A DNA stretch of 64,000 nucleotides from Paenibacillus pini JCM 16418 (GCF_000576305.1 NZ_BAVZ01000012.1:1-64000); one strand, 5' to 3'. Counted from the stretch's first letter, positions 34,068 to 43,836 are shown. Numbers and translations: made by a program. Notes: generated by a model from the sequence alone, not told the origin.

Positions 34068-35282
34068 TCACTCATTTTCAATGGTTTTGTAATTCAAATA
34101 TTGAATAAGGTGAGGAGTACGGAACAATTCGTTTACCCAATCTGGACGCTCTGTCATAAGCTGCCAACGGTAATTGATGCCGAAGTCAACGGGAGCGAAA
34201 TAGTTGGACCATACGGAAGGGTCTTGCTTGCATAAATTGTCATATAGCATTTGTAGATCGACGACGGTAGGGAAATCATTAGGTCCAATCCACATCGTAT
34301 AGGGTGTTGTTACTTGGGAAGCAGCGATTTTGACGGCAGATGCTATATCAACATTAGGATGGTGCTGAAAATCGGTGAGGGGATGTGGAACCTGTGATAA
34401 GACTTCTATTCCTTGTTTAGTTGGGGATAGATCGAGTACATAACAGACATAATTGCTGAATGATTGATTATACAAGTTTTCGATTCGGTTAATGGCATTC
34501 TGATCTCCAACAGATACGGGGAAAAGAATGGTGATTTCAGGAGCGATATGCCGACGAGTGCGAGCCTGATGTCTTGCTAAGTGATAGGTGTAACGCCAGT
34601 GTCTTTGCTTTTCTACAGATTTGAGCTGGGCGGATACACTAAATGTTGAATCAACACGATACTCCATCAATTCAGTTGGAATAAATTTTATTTCACAATG
34701 ATCGGTTAACTGCAACCAGTAATCATAATCTTCGACAGGTATCAGATCATAGCCACGTGTAAGCTGTGCATAACGGCTTTTATACATAAAAGAAACAGCC
34801 ACAATGGAAGAGTCGAGTAGAGCATCCTTAGGTTGGCCCTGAAATTGTCTTAATGCTGACAAGTCCAATTCACTGTATAAATGTTTATTATCATTATCCA
34901 TAGGCTCAAAGCAGCTATAGACAAGTCCTAGCTCTTCAGGTCCTTCCACAAGTGCTTGCCGAAGCACGTCAAGAAATCGGGGACCGTAAATATTATCACT
35001 GGATACCCACGTCAAATATTCAATATCATGATCCTCATAAAGCCTAGCAAAGCCTGTATTCAGGGTAGCAGCTACGCCCTTGTTATGTTCATGATGCAGC
35101 AGCTCTACTCTGGGATCAGTGCCTACGATGGCACGAATCTGAGGCTCCATTTCGGGTGCGCCATCAATGACGATCACAAGCCTGAATTGATTCCATTCCT
35201 GATTAAGCACAGATTGCAGTGCTGCTGTTAAAAATTCGGGCTTTTGCTTGTATACGGGCATGACAACCCCTAAATCAACCAA
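34068..35282 (-). CDS. Glycosyltransferase family 2
   Basis: The 404-residue protein has a GT-A domain at residues 1-230: VVMPVYKQKPEFLTAALQSV, FRLVIVIDGAP and LTWVSSDNIYGPRFL, where SSD plays the DxD metal-binding role. A second region of about 150 residues looks like a degenerate repeat of the same fold (ITILFPVSVGDQNAINRIEN; TMWIGPNDFP). So this may be a two-domain enzyme with one active half. TTG start; the ribosome site is weak. It is first in the two-gene glycosyltransferase operon. Confidence 0.85.
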   Translation of the reverse strand: MVDLGVVMPVYKQKPEFLTAALQSVLNQEWNQFRLVIVIDGAPEMEPQIRAIVGTDPRVELLHHEHNKGVAATLNTGFARLYEDHDIEYLTWVSSDNIYGPRFLDVLRQALVEGPEELGLVYSCFEPMDNDNKHLYSELDLSALRQFQGQPKDALLDSSIVAVSFMYKSRYAQLTRGYDLIPVEDYDYWLQLTDHCEIKFIPTELMEYRVDSTFSVSAQLKSVEKQRHWRYTYHLARHQARTRRHIAPEITILFPVSVGDQNAINRIENLYNQSFSNYVCYVLDLSPTKQGIEVLSQVPHPLTDFQHHPNVDIASAVKIAASQVTTPYTMWIGPNDFPTVVDLQMLYDNLCKQDPSVWSNYFAPVDFGINYRWQLMTERPDWVNELFRTPHLIQYLNYKTIENE

Positions 35283-35360
35283 AGTTCTTCACCACTTCCG
35301 CTAATAATATAGGATAGATCTATTTTATTCATTGGACGGGGGCAGTGCGACTATTCACAG

Positions 35361-35395
35361 AAAGAAACCCGCTGCCAATGGCAACAGGTTTCTTT
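35361..35395 (-). terminator. Hairpin after the small surface-protein genes
   Basis: AAAGAAACC and GGTTTCTTT pair with an inner GCCA/TGGC stem. It separates the small surface-protein operon from the glycosyltransferase pair. Confidence 0.65.
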
Positions 35396-35414
35396 GTGTG
35401 CAGTGGATAAAATA

Positions 35415-35846
35415 TTATCCGGATACTCCTGTGAAGTTAAAGCTTTCAGGTCCGACACGAATGGTTCCCAAGGCGGAGGAGGAAATAAATACAGTATAAG
35501 CAGTGTTAGCTGCATTAGGGGCGGTAAAGTCTGAGCCTGAGAATGCTATGAGCTGAGGCCCCAGTACATTGATATTAAGGTTCTGAGCAGCCGAGAAAAC
35601 GATGAGCCCTGAAGTAGTGAGCCCCCGAATAACTGTAATTGTAACTGTGGTCACAACAGGCAGAAGAGGAAGCTGAACAGCAGCGACACCTGTAAATTCT
35701 ACGACTGTTGAACCTGCGATACCTTGCGATAAATTAAGGGTTTGCTGGGCAATAAGCTCAGGGGTATTGATTGCGGAAATCGGAATGGCAATAGAGTTCG
35801 CGTAACTTGCGTTTTGTGAGGTTTTTATATCTAATAAAGTAGTCAT
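35415..35846 (-). CDS. Small beta-rich protein, possibly spore-surface
   Basis: Unrecognised 143-residue protein, rich in Ala, Thr, Val and Ser and nearly free of charged residues in its second half (VQLPLLPVVTTVTITVIRGL ... GTIRVGPESFNFTGVSG). It has no signal peptide or membrane helix. This composition is typical of assembled surface or spore-coat proteins. AGGAG lies eight bases before ATG 35846. It is the second gene of an operon with the 122-residue protein upstream and lies beside glycosyltransferases. Confidence 0.6.
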   Translation of the reverse strand: MTTLLDIKTSQNASYANSIAIPISAINTPELIAQQTLNLSQGIAGSTVVEFTGVAAVQLPLLPVVTTVTITVIRGLTTSGLIVFSAAQNLNINVLGPQLIAFSGSDFTAPNAANTAYTVFISSSALGTIRVGPESFNFTGVSG

Positions 35847-35872
35847 GTGAAACACTCCTATCATATTTTAGT

Positions 35873-36241
35873 TTAAGAAGTAGGACTGATGGCTTGAATT
35901 TCGGTAAGTTCCGAATTTAGTACACGCTGTTCTGTAACTATATTTCCGTATTCATCGATTCCATACGTAGAGAAGAGAACCTGAGCGAGTATAGACAGTT
36001 CACTTAATTGAACTTCATAGGCGATATTTCCTTCGATGAAGAACTCTCGGATATCGACTCCATAGGGTGGGACAACATAGCTTGTTAAATCGAGAGGAAT
36101 CAATGTCGAAGAAGGGACACCAAAGACAGCTACCAATATGACGGCGCTACTAGATGAGGTATTTCTTGTGCTGACTACTACATTGGCAGCGGCAGTTCCA
36201 GTGGCTCGGGTATTTGTAATCATACCTGTTGAATAGGGCAT
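35873..36241 (-). CDS. Small beta-rich protein, possibly spore-surface
   Basis: Unrecognised 122-residue protein starting MPYSTGMITNTRATGTAAAN, with a hydrophobic beta-type centre (SSAVILVAVFGVPSSTLIPL, then YVVPPYGVDIREFFIEGNIA) and an acidic end. No signal peptide. AGGAG lies nine bases before the ATG. The downstream 143-residue gene starts 26 bases after its stop. A surface or spore-coat role is inferred from composition and neighbours only. Confidence 0.6.
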   Translation of the reverse strand: MPYSTGMITNTRATGTAAANVVVSTRNTSSSSAVILVAVFGVPSSTLIPLDLTSYVVPPYGVDIREFFIEGNIAYEVQLSELSILAQVLFSTYGIDEYGNIVTEQRVLNSELTEIQAISPTS

Positions 36242-36412
36242 AATCTATCACTCCTTTCCTCTATTTCTACCAACATATTCAATAGATAGGAAGGTTGTTC
36301 GGGATTCTTATAAATAGGTTGCATGCCTTTTTATGGTGATAAGGCACAAATGAACAAGAAGACTGCTTGTGACTAGCATATATATTAAAAAAAAGATGGG
36401 GTAGGGAGAGTT

Positions 36413-37654
36413 ATGACCAATTTTAATTTTCAAGTTACACCGGGCGGCCCACCGAAGTTTGAACCGGATGTCGCAGTTAACTTGCTGAATCCGAGTATTA
36501 TGGTAGCTGTATCCACGGATTATACGACGGGAGTACCTCAAACTGGCGTTTATGTGTCAACCAACGGGGGGGCTACATGGGCCAATTCAATTTTACCTCT
36601 ACCAGCAGGTTACACGGGTGCAGAGGCTGCGGCTGTGGCCTATGCATTTCCTAATACCTTCTACATCACATCTCATGTATTCCCGGGAAATTCAGACGGG
36701 ACCTGTGCTTTCTATGCATCAACAGATAACGGAACTACGTTTAGTGCTCCTAAAATAGTAACTATGGGATATGGAACGTACATCAATAATGATGAGACGA
36801 ATATAACCGTAGATACAGGCCAGACCAGTCCATTTATAGGTAATATCTATGTGACCGTTAACCGTCAATTTAATATAGCTAATTTCGGTAACTCCACAGC
36901 CTTTTTCTCACGATCAACGGATGGAGGACTGACATGGGATCATCAATTTTTGCTCTCAAGTGATGCGGAACAGGTGGAAAGACCGGAGGTCGCTGTTGAT
37001 TTAGTAGGCAAGGTTTATGGGGCATGGATTACGGTAGATCCAACCTACAGATTTGTAATCCGTAGCTCTACGGATGGAGGACTTACATTTGGAGCGCCCA
37101 ATCAGGTATCAGCCATCGTCCCCGTACCCATCATTTTACCTGTGCCCGGCTATGCATTCCGTGTGCTGACCTTTGCCAATATCTCGACAGACAAATCCAT
37201 CAGTCCATATACAGGCTCGGTGTATACGATCTGGCAGGATAATAGACTTGGTTATGCGGATATATTTATGTCGGTTTCAAGAGATGGTGGAAGTACATTC
37301 TCATCGCCCGTGAGTATCACAGGAGCGCCGGCGGGATCGCAGAACTTCTTCCCAGCGATTGATGTTGATCCGCTCTTAGGTACAGTTAACGTAATTTACT
37401 ATAGTAATCAAGTAGATGGTTTCAATCTCGATGTATTTGTGGCTCGTTCTATTAACGGAGGGCAAACGTTCACGAATACAAGAATTACCAATATCTCGTT
37501 TAATCCCAATGGGGGCTCCCCAACGCCAACCACATTGATAGGAGATTATATTGATATTATTAGTGTACCTCCGGGTGGATATATCGGCGTGTGGACGGAT
37601 ACAAGTACAACGCAGTTTATTGTTGCAGGATACTCTAATATTGTAATTACTTGA
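36413..37654 (+). CDS. Asp-box (BNR/sialidase-like) beta-propeller protein
   Basis: The 413-residue protein carries six Asp-box-type turns: STNGGATWA, STDNGTTFS, STDGGLTWD, STDGGLTFG, SRDGGSTFS and SINGGQTFT. They are spaced as in a six-bladed propeller of the sialidase fold. I see no signal peptide and no sialidase catalytic Arg/Glu/Tyr set that I can assign, so enzymatic activity is uncertain. It may be a spore or surface structural lectin. GGGAGAG precedes the ATG. It is divergent from the two small surface-like protein genes. Confidence 0.75.
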   Translation: MTNFNFQVTPGGPPKFEPDVAVNLLNPSIMVAVSTDYTTGVPQTGVYVSTNGGATWANSILPLPAGYTGAEAAAVAYAFPNTFYITSHVFPGNSDGTCAFYASTDNGTTFSAPKIVTMGYGTYINNDETNITVDTGQTSPFIGNIYVTVNRQFNIANFGNSTAFFSRSTDGGLTWDHQFLLSSDAEQVERPEVAVDLVGKVYGAWITVDPTYRFVIRSSTDGGLTFGAPNQVSAIVPVPIILPVPGYAFRVLTFANISTDKSISPYTGSVYTIWQDNRLGYADIFMSVSRDGGSTFSSPVSITGAPAGSQNFFPAIDVDPLLGTVNVIYYSNQVDGFNLDVFVARSINGGQTFTNTRITNISFNPNGGSPTPTTLIGDYIDIISVPPGGYIGVWTDTSTTQFIVAGYSNIVIT

Positions 37655-37864
37655 TTGCTGAAGAGATAAGGTGATTAAATATTAAATTCATGAATATTCA
37701 GCCGTATGAACTCGAATTTCGTAGATAACGTAATAATATATCGCTTACATTCGGCTTTGGAGATCCACTGACCTTAGATATAATAGATGAAGCAAATCAT
37801 CGGACCCGGCAATCCTGAGAGTGGGGCGCCTAATTTAAACAACATCATAGGAGGAGTCACAGCT

Positions 37865-39322
37865 TTGTTTTTACAGTGGATACAGCAAGGTTTTTTTACG
37901 AATGTCAGAAAAGATTTGTTATCGGGGTTGACCGTAGCGTTCGCCCTGATTCCAGAGGCTATTGCCTTTTCAATTATGGCTGGGGTAGATCCCATGGTCG
38001 GTTTGTACGCATCCTTTGTCATGGCAGTCAGTATTTCCTTCTTCGGTGGTCGTCCAGGTATGATTTCTGCGGCGACAGGAGCGATGGCCTCTTTAATGGG
38101 GCCTTTAATTGCAAAATACGGTATCGAATATTTATTCGCTGCCACCATACTCACCGGAATCATTCAATGGATACTTGGTGCAATTAAGTTTGGGCGGTTC
38201 ATTACCTTTGTCCCTCATTCGGTCATGGTCGGATTCGTAAATGCGCTCGCCATCATTGTTTTTATGGCTCAGCTTCCTAATTTCAAAGGTGCTTCAATGG
38301 AAATGTATTTAATGGTGGCAGGTACACTACTGATTGTATACTTCTTTCCAATGCTTACGAAGGTAATACCTTCTGCTTTGATTGCGATTGTCGTGATGAC
38401 GATCATCTCTATGATTACCCATGCAGATGTTCGTACTGTGGGAGATATGGGTGCGATTACGCAGTCGTTGCCATCATTTCATCTGCCGGGAGTTCCATTT
38501 ACTGTGCATATGATTTTAACCGTGCTTCCATTCTCATTGGCGCTCGCGATTGTTGGGATTACGGAATCCCTTCTGACTGCTACGGTCGTGGATGAAATGA
38601 CAGATACGGGCAGTGATAAGAATCGAGAAATTAAGGGTCAAGGCATTTCAAATATTATAAATGGTTTCTTCGGTGGGATGGCAGGTTGCGCGATGATCGG
38701 GCAGACCGTTATTAACGTCAGATCAGGTGGGCGTACAAGACTATCAACCTTTATATCGGGAGCATTTCTGCTGTTTCTTATCATTGTGCTTGGAGATGTC
38801 GTGAAGCAAATTCCAATGGCCGCACTGGTGGGAGTTATGTTTGTTGTAGCGATTGGTACGTTTGACTGGACATCATTGCGTACATTAACTAAAGCTCCTC
38901 GAAGTGATACCGTTGTGATGATCCTAACTGTCATTATCGTTGTCGCGACATCGAATTTGGCGCTAGGTGTTGTTACAGGCGTTGTTCTAAGTGCTCTGAA
39001 TTTTGGATGGAAAATGGCGCGGATTCACATATCTACAGAACTTGCTTCTGACGATCAGATTGTGTACAGCGTCGAGGGGCCTTTGTATTTCGGTACAGCC
39101 TCACATTTCACCCATCGGTTTGATTGTCAACAAGATCCGAATCGGGTCATCATCGACTTCTCGAAGTCGCATTTATGGGATCACTCAGCTATGGCCGCCT
39201 TACTGAAAGTCATTGATAAGTATGAGGTTTTAGATAAAAAGGTTACTTTAACAGGAATTAATCAGGAGAGTAAGCAGATGATGGACAAGATGGGGATGGA
39301 TATTACGATTCAAACTAAATAA
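37865..39322 (+). CDS. SulP-family anion transporter with STAS domain
   Basis: The membrane protein of about 485 residues has the SulP core: SGLTVAFALIPEAIAFSIMA near the start, VGLYASFVMAVSISFFGGRP, and NIINGFFGGMAGCAMIGQT. A C-terminal STAS domain (about residues 395-485, VIIDFSKSHLWDHSAMAALL) follows. Family members carry sulfate, bicarbonate or other anions; substrate not assigned. An upstream in-frame ATG at 37787 has no ribosome site. TTG 37865 has AGGAGG ten bases upstream and fits family length. Confidence 0.9.
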   Translation: MFLQWIQQGFFTNVRKDLLSGLTVAFALIPEAIAFSIMAGVDPMVGLYASFVMAVSISFFGGRPGMISAATGAMASLMGPLIAKYGIEYLFAATILTGIIQWILGAIKFGRFITFVPHSVMVGFVNALAIIVFMAQLPNFKGASMEMYLMVAGTLLIVYFFPMLTKVIPSALIAIVVMTIISMITHADVRTVGDMGAITQSLPSFHLPGVPFTVHMILTVLPFSLALAIVGITESLLTATVVDEMTDTGSDKNREIKGQGISNIINGFFGGMAGCAMIGQTVINVRSGGRTRLSTFISGAFLLFLIIVLGDVVKQIPMAALVGVMFVVAIGTFDWTSLRTLTKAPRSDTVVMILTVIIVVATSNLALGVVTGVVLSALNFGWKMARIHISTELASDDQIVYSVEGPLYFGTASHFTHRFDCQQDPNRVIIDFSKSHLWDHSAMAALLKVIDKYEVLDKKVTLTGINQESKQMMDKMGMDITIQTK

Positions 39323-39328
39323 AACGAA

Positions 39329-39358
39329 GAAGGCTTCCGCCTCCCGGCGGGAGCCTTC
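39329..39358. terminator. Bidirectional terminator
   Basis: GAAGGCTTCCGCC pairs with GGCGGGAGCCTTC. It is shared by the SulP gene and the convergent GNAT gene. Confidence 0.85.
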
Positions 39359-39395
39359 TATATGTATTACCTGTAATCATAGGCATTTACTAATG

Positions 39396-39932
39396 TCAGA
39401 CCAATCTCTCATACGTGTTGAATCCATTTGGCGTGGTTTCGATAAGAGTAAATCCATTGCGAAGGTATAACGCATTCAATTTCTCATGACCTGCAATGCA
39501 ATCTAGCCGGATTCGATCTTTTCCCGCGAATTGAATGCCTGTAAGCGCCCACTGAAGAATATCGCTCCCTAGATCCTGTCCTGCGTAGTCTCGATGAATT
39601 GCAAGACGATGCAAATAGACGGAGGATTCATGTCCGTCTTCTCCCCAAAGCTTACGATCCCATGCATTCGCTCGGGGCTGAAGAATGACTACACCCACGT
39701 TGATCATCATTCTGTCTGAAGATAAACACTTCCCTGCGAGAAATACCGCCAGCAATATCATGCTTATCTTCTCCCAAGAGGATCTCATTCCACTGGTCGA
39801 GCCGATGCTCTTAAGCCATGTCGCCGTTTGCAAGAGAAGCCCGTTCACTGCTTCGTGGTCATCATGCACCGCCATTGCGGCTGTTATTTCCTGATTCAGA
39901 TGTGTATTGGTAATCACGAATGGTTCAGCCAT
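39396..39932 (-). CDS. GNAT acetyltransferase containing an out-of-frame island
   Basis: The frame is open for 178 codons, and the C-terminal half is a good GNAT domain (GVVILQPRANAWDRKLWG; YLHRLAIHRDYAGQDLGSDI; LNALYLRNGFTLIETTPNGF). But residues from about 44 to 78 (TSGMRSSWEKISMILLAVFL ...) look unnatural. Read in another frame the same DNA (39700-39803) gives LDQWNEILLGEDKHDIAGGI, then SRREVFIFRQNDDQ, which is what the family has there. So two compensating indels, one near the GG at 39802-39803 and one near 39698-39702, enclose a mistranslated stretch. Acceptor substrate unknown. Confidence 0.8.
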   Translation of the reverse strand: MAEPFVITNTHLNQEITAAMAVHDDHEAVNGLLLQTATWLKSIGSTSGMRSSWEKISMILLAVFLAGKCLSSDRMMINVGVVILQPRANAWDRKLWGEDGHESSVYLHRLAIHRDYAGQDLGSDILQWALTGIQFAGKDRIRLDCIAGHEKLNALYLRNGFTLIETTPNGFNTYERLV

Positions 39933-40163
39933 GTAAAGATCCTCCTCTGATATCGATGTAAGAAACGTATGTAACTATTGTAAAGAGGCTTGTCCAAGAA
40001 GGCAATCCAGCGTTTGTGGAGGTAGATAAATTGAAAAAAAGATATTTATCGATTACGATAACATTCTACATCATATACATAATGAAAGTGCACCGTTGAC
40101 AGTATGTAGCAATCCTTGCCTCACCCGGCAAGAATTGTGTAATGCAGATGGAGTGTTAAATCA

Positions 40164-40502
40164 TTAAGGTCGAATCGTGACCTCTGTTCCGACGGGAACT
40201 AGTGCGGATAGAGCCAGAACATCCTTATTCTGCATTCGGATACATCCATGTGATACTTCATGTCCGATAGAGGATGGATCATTGGTGCCATGTATGCCGT
40301 AATGAGGTTTGGATAATCCCATCCACAGGGCTCCAAAGGGCCCGCCTGGATTTAGCTGCTTGTTAATGATTTTATAATCTCCTGTTGGTGTGACCGTTAG
40401 CATTTTGCCAATGCCCACAGGGTAAGAATGAACCACTTGTTCACCATCAAGTAAATATAAAGTGCGGTCTGACAGATCCACGATAATCCGGTAGTTAGGC
40501 AT
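40164..40502 (-). CDS. L,D-transpeptidase (YkuD domain)
   Basis: The 112-residue protein is a bare YkuD domain: [28 protein letters not shown], and the active site [10 protein letters not shown], with catalytic Cys near residue 87 and its His just before. These enzymes make 3-3 peptidoglycan cross-links or act on the spore wall. There is no signal peptide or LysM domain, so export or a mother-cell/spore location is unresolved. ATG 40502 has AAGGGGG seven bases upstream. Confidence 0.88.
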   Translation of the reverse strand: MPNYRIIVDLSDRTLYLLDGEQVVHSYPVGIGKMLTVTPTGDYKIINKQLNPGGPFGALWMGLSKPHYGIHGTNDPSSIGHEVSHGCIRMQNKDVLALSALVPVGTEVTIRP

Positions 40503-40622
40503 CAAAATTCCCCCTTGCTACCAAGTTATGTATAACAGTGGAAGAAAGCCTCTATTTTGTTATTTAAATTTGTTTATACAGATCATTGTACGTTTCTTTA
40601 CGTTGTATCCTGGAGGTAAAGT

Positions 40623-41629
40623 ATGAAATTCAACATGTCCAATAAAAAGCTGATACTGAGCTGTTGTTTTGGAATCATCACCCTGATCGGCATTATTTTC
40701 ACTTGGACCCAAGGTCCATATGTATATCATCCAGCTAAAACGAAGGCAGATCTTCATGATAAATCAGATAAAAATCCAAAGCTGGTTCATGGCTTCTTTT
40801 CAACTAAACCTACACCTGATGGTGTTTATTATCGCAACAAAGTTATCGTTCTGATGTATCATGATGTATCCGCTAATCCAATCAATAATAAGAGTTTGGA
40901 CGTTACTGTATTTCAAAAACAGCTTGATTCGATGAAAAATAACAATTTTCATTGGATTACGATGGAGCAGTATGCCAATTTCATTACGAAACATGCTCCT
41001 GTACCGGATAATGCGGTATTAATGACATTTGACGATGGGTATGAATCCTTTTACAAGTACGCATTCCCGTTGTTGCAGAAATATCAAGTTCCAGCGACAA
41101 ACTTCCTGATCGTATCAACCATCGGCAACAAAAACCATATCGGGATTAAGAAATTAAACTGGGATGAAGTGAAGGCCATGCATAAAAGTGGCATTGATTT
41201 CTATAATCACACCTATGATTCACATAAATATGATTGGGTCCTTATACCTGGTAAGCGAAAAGCTATGCTAGCACCGTTACTGATGGGTCCCATTGATGAT
41301 GTCAAATATAATCGGCATGAAAGCAGCAACAGTATGTTCGGCGCATTACTAACGATTTGGGTAGAGCTAATAACATATTAAATAAAAAGCTCGGTAATCA
41401 TCGAAACATTGTGGCTTTTCCATATGGTGGTTTCTCCAAGCCAGTTATGGATGTATGCAAGCAGCTAGGTATTCAGGTAACCTTTACTGTGAAAAAGGGG
41501 ATTAACGCACCCGGCGAGACTAATGGGTTCCGGGTAAATGCTGGGGGTACAGATAATGATCCAGATGTACTCATTGAGTATATGAAACGCGGGGCAACCA
41601 CAATGAATATGTCCAACTTGCTAAAATAA
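40623..41629 (+). pseudogene. Polysaccharide deacetylase (NodB domain), frameshifted
   Basis: Two frames together make a 335-residue secreted or membrane-anchored deacetylase. It has an N-terminal signal anchor (residues 9-27), VIVLMYHDVS, the metal/catalytic motif MTFDDGY (Asp137-Asp138) and the His motif NHTYDSH. The second frame continues with NDLGRANNILNKKL and VAFPYGGFS. They join at the AAA at 41320-41322: one more A gives RHEKQQQYVRRITNDLGRAN. It would remove acetyl groups from peptidoglycan or another glycan outside the cell. GGAGG precedes the ATG. The broken frame removes the last catalytic motifs. Confidence 0.85.
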
Positions 41630-41653
41630 ATTATAGATACGAATCAGATTGGA

Positions 41654-41690
41654 AAATCCCCGTGAAGCTCTTAAGAGCTTCACGGGGATT
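41654..41690. terminator. Bidirectional terminator
   Basis: A long perfect stem (AATCCCCGTGAAGCTCT with its complement) lies after the deacetylase gene, where a minus-strand frame also ends. Confidence 0.85.
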
Positions 41691-41844
41691 ATGTTGTGGG
41701 CGCTTGTTGCGCTGTATATTTAACCCCTGCCAGCCCATCGTTAATGGCTGCAGCCGGTTCCTTTAGTGATCTCATAGTTAGTGTCAGAATAATGACTTCT
41801 AAAACAACAAAAGCCCTACCTCTCTTTTGTCCTTGCGGCTCCAA
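41689..41844 (-). CDS. Possible small gene or gene remnant
   Basis: A minus-strand frame of about 51 codons ending exactly at the terminator reads LEPQGQKRGRAFVVLEVIIL, then TLTMRSLKEPAAAINDGLAG and VKYTAQQAPTT. This has natural protein composition with one hydrophobic helix. It has no convincing start. An ATG frame just upstream (41890, MSLQRHFYLIHAGAV) is in a different register. It may be a frameshifted small protein; unrecognised. Confidence 0.3.
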   Translation of the reverse strand: MEPQGQKRGRAFVVLEVIILTLTMRSLKEPAAAINDGLAGVKYTAQQAPTT

Positions 41845-41892
41845 TGACCGCGCCAGCGTGAATCAGATAAAAATGTCTTTGTAAACTCATAC

Positions 41893-42206
41893 TTCGTTTG
41901 GGTTAATCAAAATAGGAATTTAAAACTTCAGTGAGAGTGAAGAGTTATTCTTAATGCGGGGAACGATAAAAGGGGTTAAATAAACATTATGATTATACTA
42001 TATCACAAATATCGCCAAATAACAAATCTGCTACATGCTCAATGGAGTATCTTCGCATTCTTCAAAAAGCCATCATATGAAAAGTCCGGGATCTGAAATG
42101 GAGTGAAAAGTGAATAAATCAGGTTTTATGTCATAATTTCATTGGACTCGACCGATAAAATAGGAGGGTTGATCTAGGTCATTTTACACAAAGGTAGGCT
42201 TTAACT
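41893..42206. other. Intergenic stretch with no recognised gene
   Basis: A/T-rich DNA with no frame that has both a ribosome site and family resemblance. It should contain the promoter of the HD-GYP gene, but no strong vegetative promoter stands out. Confidence 0.4.
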
Positions 42207-43727
42207 ATGGATAGTGAACAGCAGCGAAGACGTAAAGCGTTGTATCAATTATTTTTGAAGAAGTTACTACGAAACTATATTGTAGGTTCTATGTTCGCTG
42301 TGCTGGTCGTGGGAAGTGCGATTGTTCTAACGACTCTCGAAGTTCCTGGCCCTGAGTATAAACGTATGATGTACATTCTACTTGTATCCTTAGCAGTAAT
42401 GCTTGTGACGGAACTCATCGTCTTTTTTGTACATATTAAGCCGATACGAAAGGGTCTACTCGAACCTGAAGGTGGGTTTGATGTTCTGGAAAAGGCTTAT
42501 TTGCAAACGCATAAGCTGCCTATGTTAGCGATATATCGCATCCTCGGTCCGCATCTGCTTGGACTTATGGTGCCTGCGGTAGGCATGACACTATGGATGC
42601 TGCATGTAGGGCTGCTGACGTTCCCTCCATTTTATCTGACCATTGCGGTTTTGGGAGCCATATTAGTAGCTAGCATGCATGCGATGATCGATTTTTTCTT
42701 GACTACACTTACCATTCGTCCGCTGATACAGGAATTTAAAAAACAAACGGAGGAGCGGTATAGGGTTGAATTAGATTTGGATGGACATGTATTTATGTCG
42801 ATTCGACCCAAATTTCTAGTAAGTGCTATGCTGATCGGTTCTTCTCCGTTGTTGCTTTTCAGTCTGGCAGCTCAGCTTCGGCTCCGAAGTTTAGATCATG
42901 ATATCATTCAGAACTATTGGAGTTGGGCGGGGCTCATTCTTGTCATTGATCTTAGTTTCGCTTACGCGGGCGCAAGGTTGATCACTCAGAATGTAGAGGA
43001 GCCCATTGGGAAGTTATATGATGCCATGAACGAGATTAGAGAAGGACGACTCGTCCTGATTCAGAATGAATATTCGGATGAGTTTTCTAAACTAGTAGCG
43101 GGCTTTAATATGATGGTTAGGGCTTTGCAGAACCGTGAAGTGCAAAGCCTCACGATGCTTGAAAGTTATTTTGTAACACTGGCTACTGCGTTGGATGCAA
43201 GAGACGCTTATACAGCGGGTCATTCTACACGCGTGGCGGAGTATTCCGAGCTCATCGGTCGTTTATCAGGGATGGCGGATGAACAAATCAATGTGATTCG
43301 TAAATCTGCACTGCTGCATGATATCGGCAAAATAGGGATTAGAGATACGGTTCTACTCAAGGATGGACGGCTAACGGATGAGGAATTTGATCAAATTAAG
43401 GCCCATCCCGCACTTGGGGAAAATATTTTGATGCAGATTGAACCCAAGGATGCTATGGCTCCCCTATTGCCAGGAGTGCGCTCTCACCATGAGCGATATG
43501 ATGGTAAGGGATACCCGGATGGTTTGGCTGGGGAAGACATTCCTTTGCTGGGCCGAATTATTGCTGTAGCAGATGCTTATGACGCCATGACTTCCGATCG
43601 TCCCTACCGTAGAGGAATGGATTGCACTAAAGCGTTATCGATTCTGGAAGAAGGAAGAGGGAAGCAGTGGGACCCTATGTTTGCGAAGGTATTTGTGGAT
43701 CATATGCGGAAACGTTTGGCGAATTAG
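42207..43727 (+). CDS. Membrane-bound HD-GYP domain phosphodiesterase
   Basis: The 506-residue protein has membrane helices in the first 260 residues, a HAMP-like linker (NVEEPIGKLYDAMNEIREGR, about 268-287) and a C-terminal HD-GYP domain. Key motifs are DARDAYTAGHSTRVAEYSEL, HDIGKIGI (His371-Asp372) and HHERYDGKGYPDGLAGEDIP, followed by RIIAVADAYDAMTSDRPYR. It should hydrolyse cyclic-di-GMP, opposing diguanylate cyclases such as the one at 5.6 kb. AAAGGTAGG precedes the ATG. Monocistronic, with a perfect terminator. Confidence 0.92.
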   Translation: MDSEQQRRRKALYQLFLKKLLRNYIVGSMFAVLVVGSAIVLTTLEVPGPEYKRMMYILLVSLAVMLVTELIVFFVHIKPIRKGLLEPEGGFDVLEKAYLQTHKLPMLAIYRILGPHLLGLMVPAVGMTLWMLHVGLLTFPPFYLTIAVLGAILVASMHAMIDFFLTTLTIRPLIQEFKKQTEERYRVELDLDGHVFMSIRPKFLVSAMLIGSSPLLLFSLAAQLRLRSLDHDIIQNYWSWAGLILVIDLSFAYAGARLITQNVEEPIGKLYDAMNEIREGRLVLIQNEYSDEFSKLVAGFNMMVRALQNREVQSLTMLESYFVTLATALDARDAYTAGHSTRVAEYSELIGRLSGMADEQINVIRKSALLHDIGKIGIRDTVLLKDGRLTDEEFDQIKAHPALGENILMQIEPKDAMAPLLPGVRSHHERYDGKGYPDGLAGEDIPLLGRIIAVADAYDAMTSDRPYRRGMDCTKALSILEEGRGKQWDPMFAKVFVDHMRKRLAN

Positions 43728-43776
43728 ATCTGGTGCATGTAAAGATAAATGTAATGAATAATATATCGAATTAAAT

Positions 43777-43812
43777 AAAAAAGCTTCCGCATCGATGCGG
43801 AAGCTTTTTTTT
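43777..43812. terminator. Bidirectional terminator
   Basis: A perfect palindrome (AAAAAAGCTTCCGCATCG and complement) ends the HD-GYP gene and the convergent repeat-protein gene. Confidence 0.9.
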
Positions 43813-43836
43813 ACAAAGAGAGAATGTATCGATTTC

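Noticed and set aside
41696..41884. 62-codon plus-strand frame after the deacetylase gene
   Set aside because: It lies opposite a more protein-like minus-strand frame and has no ribosome site.
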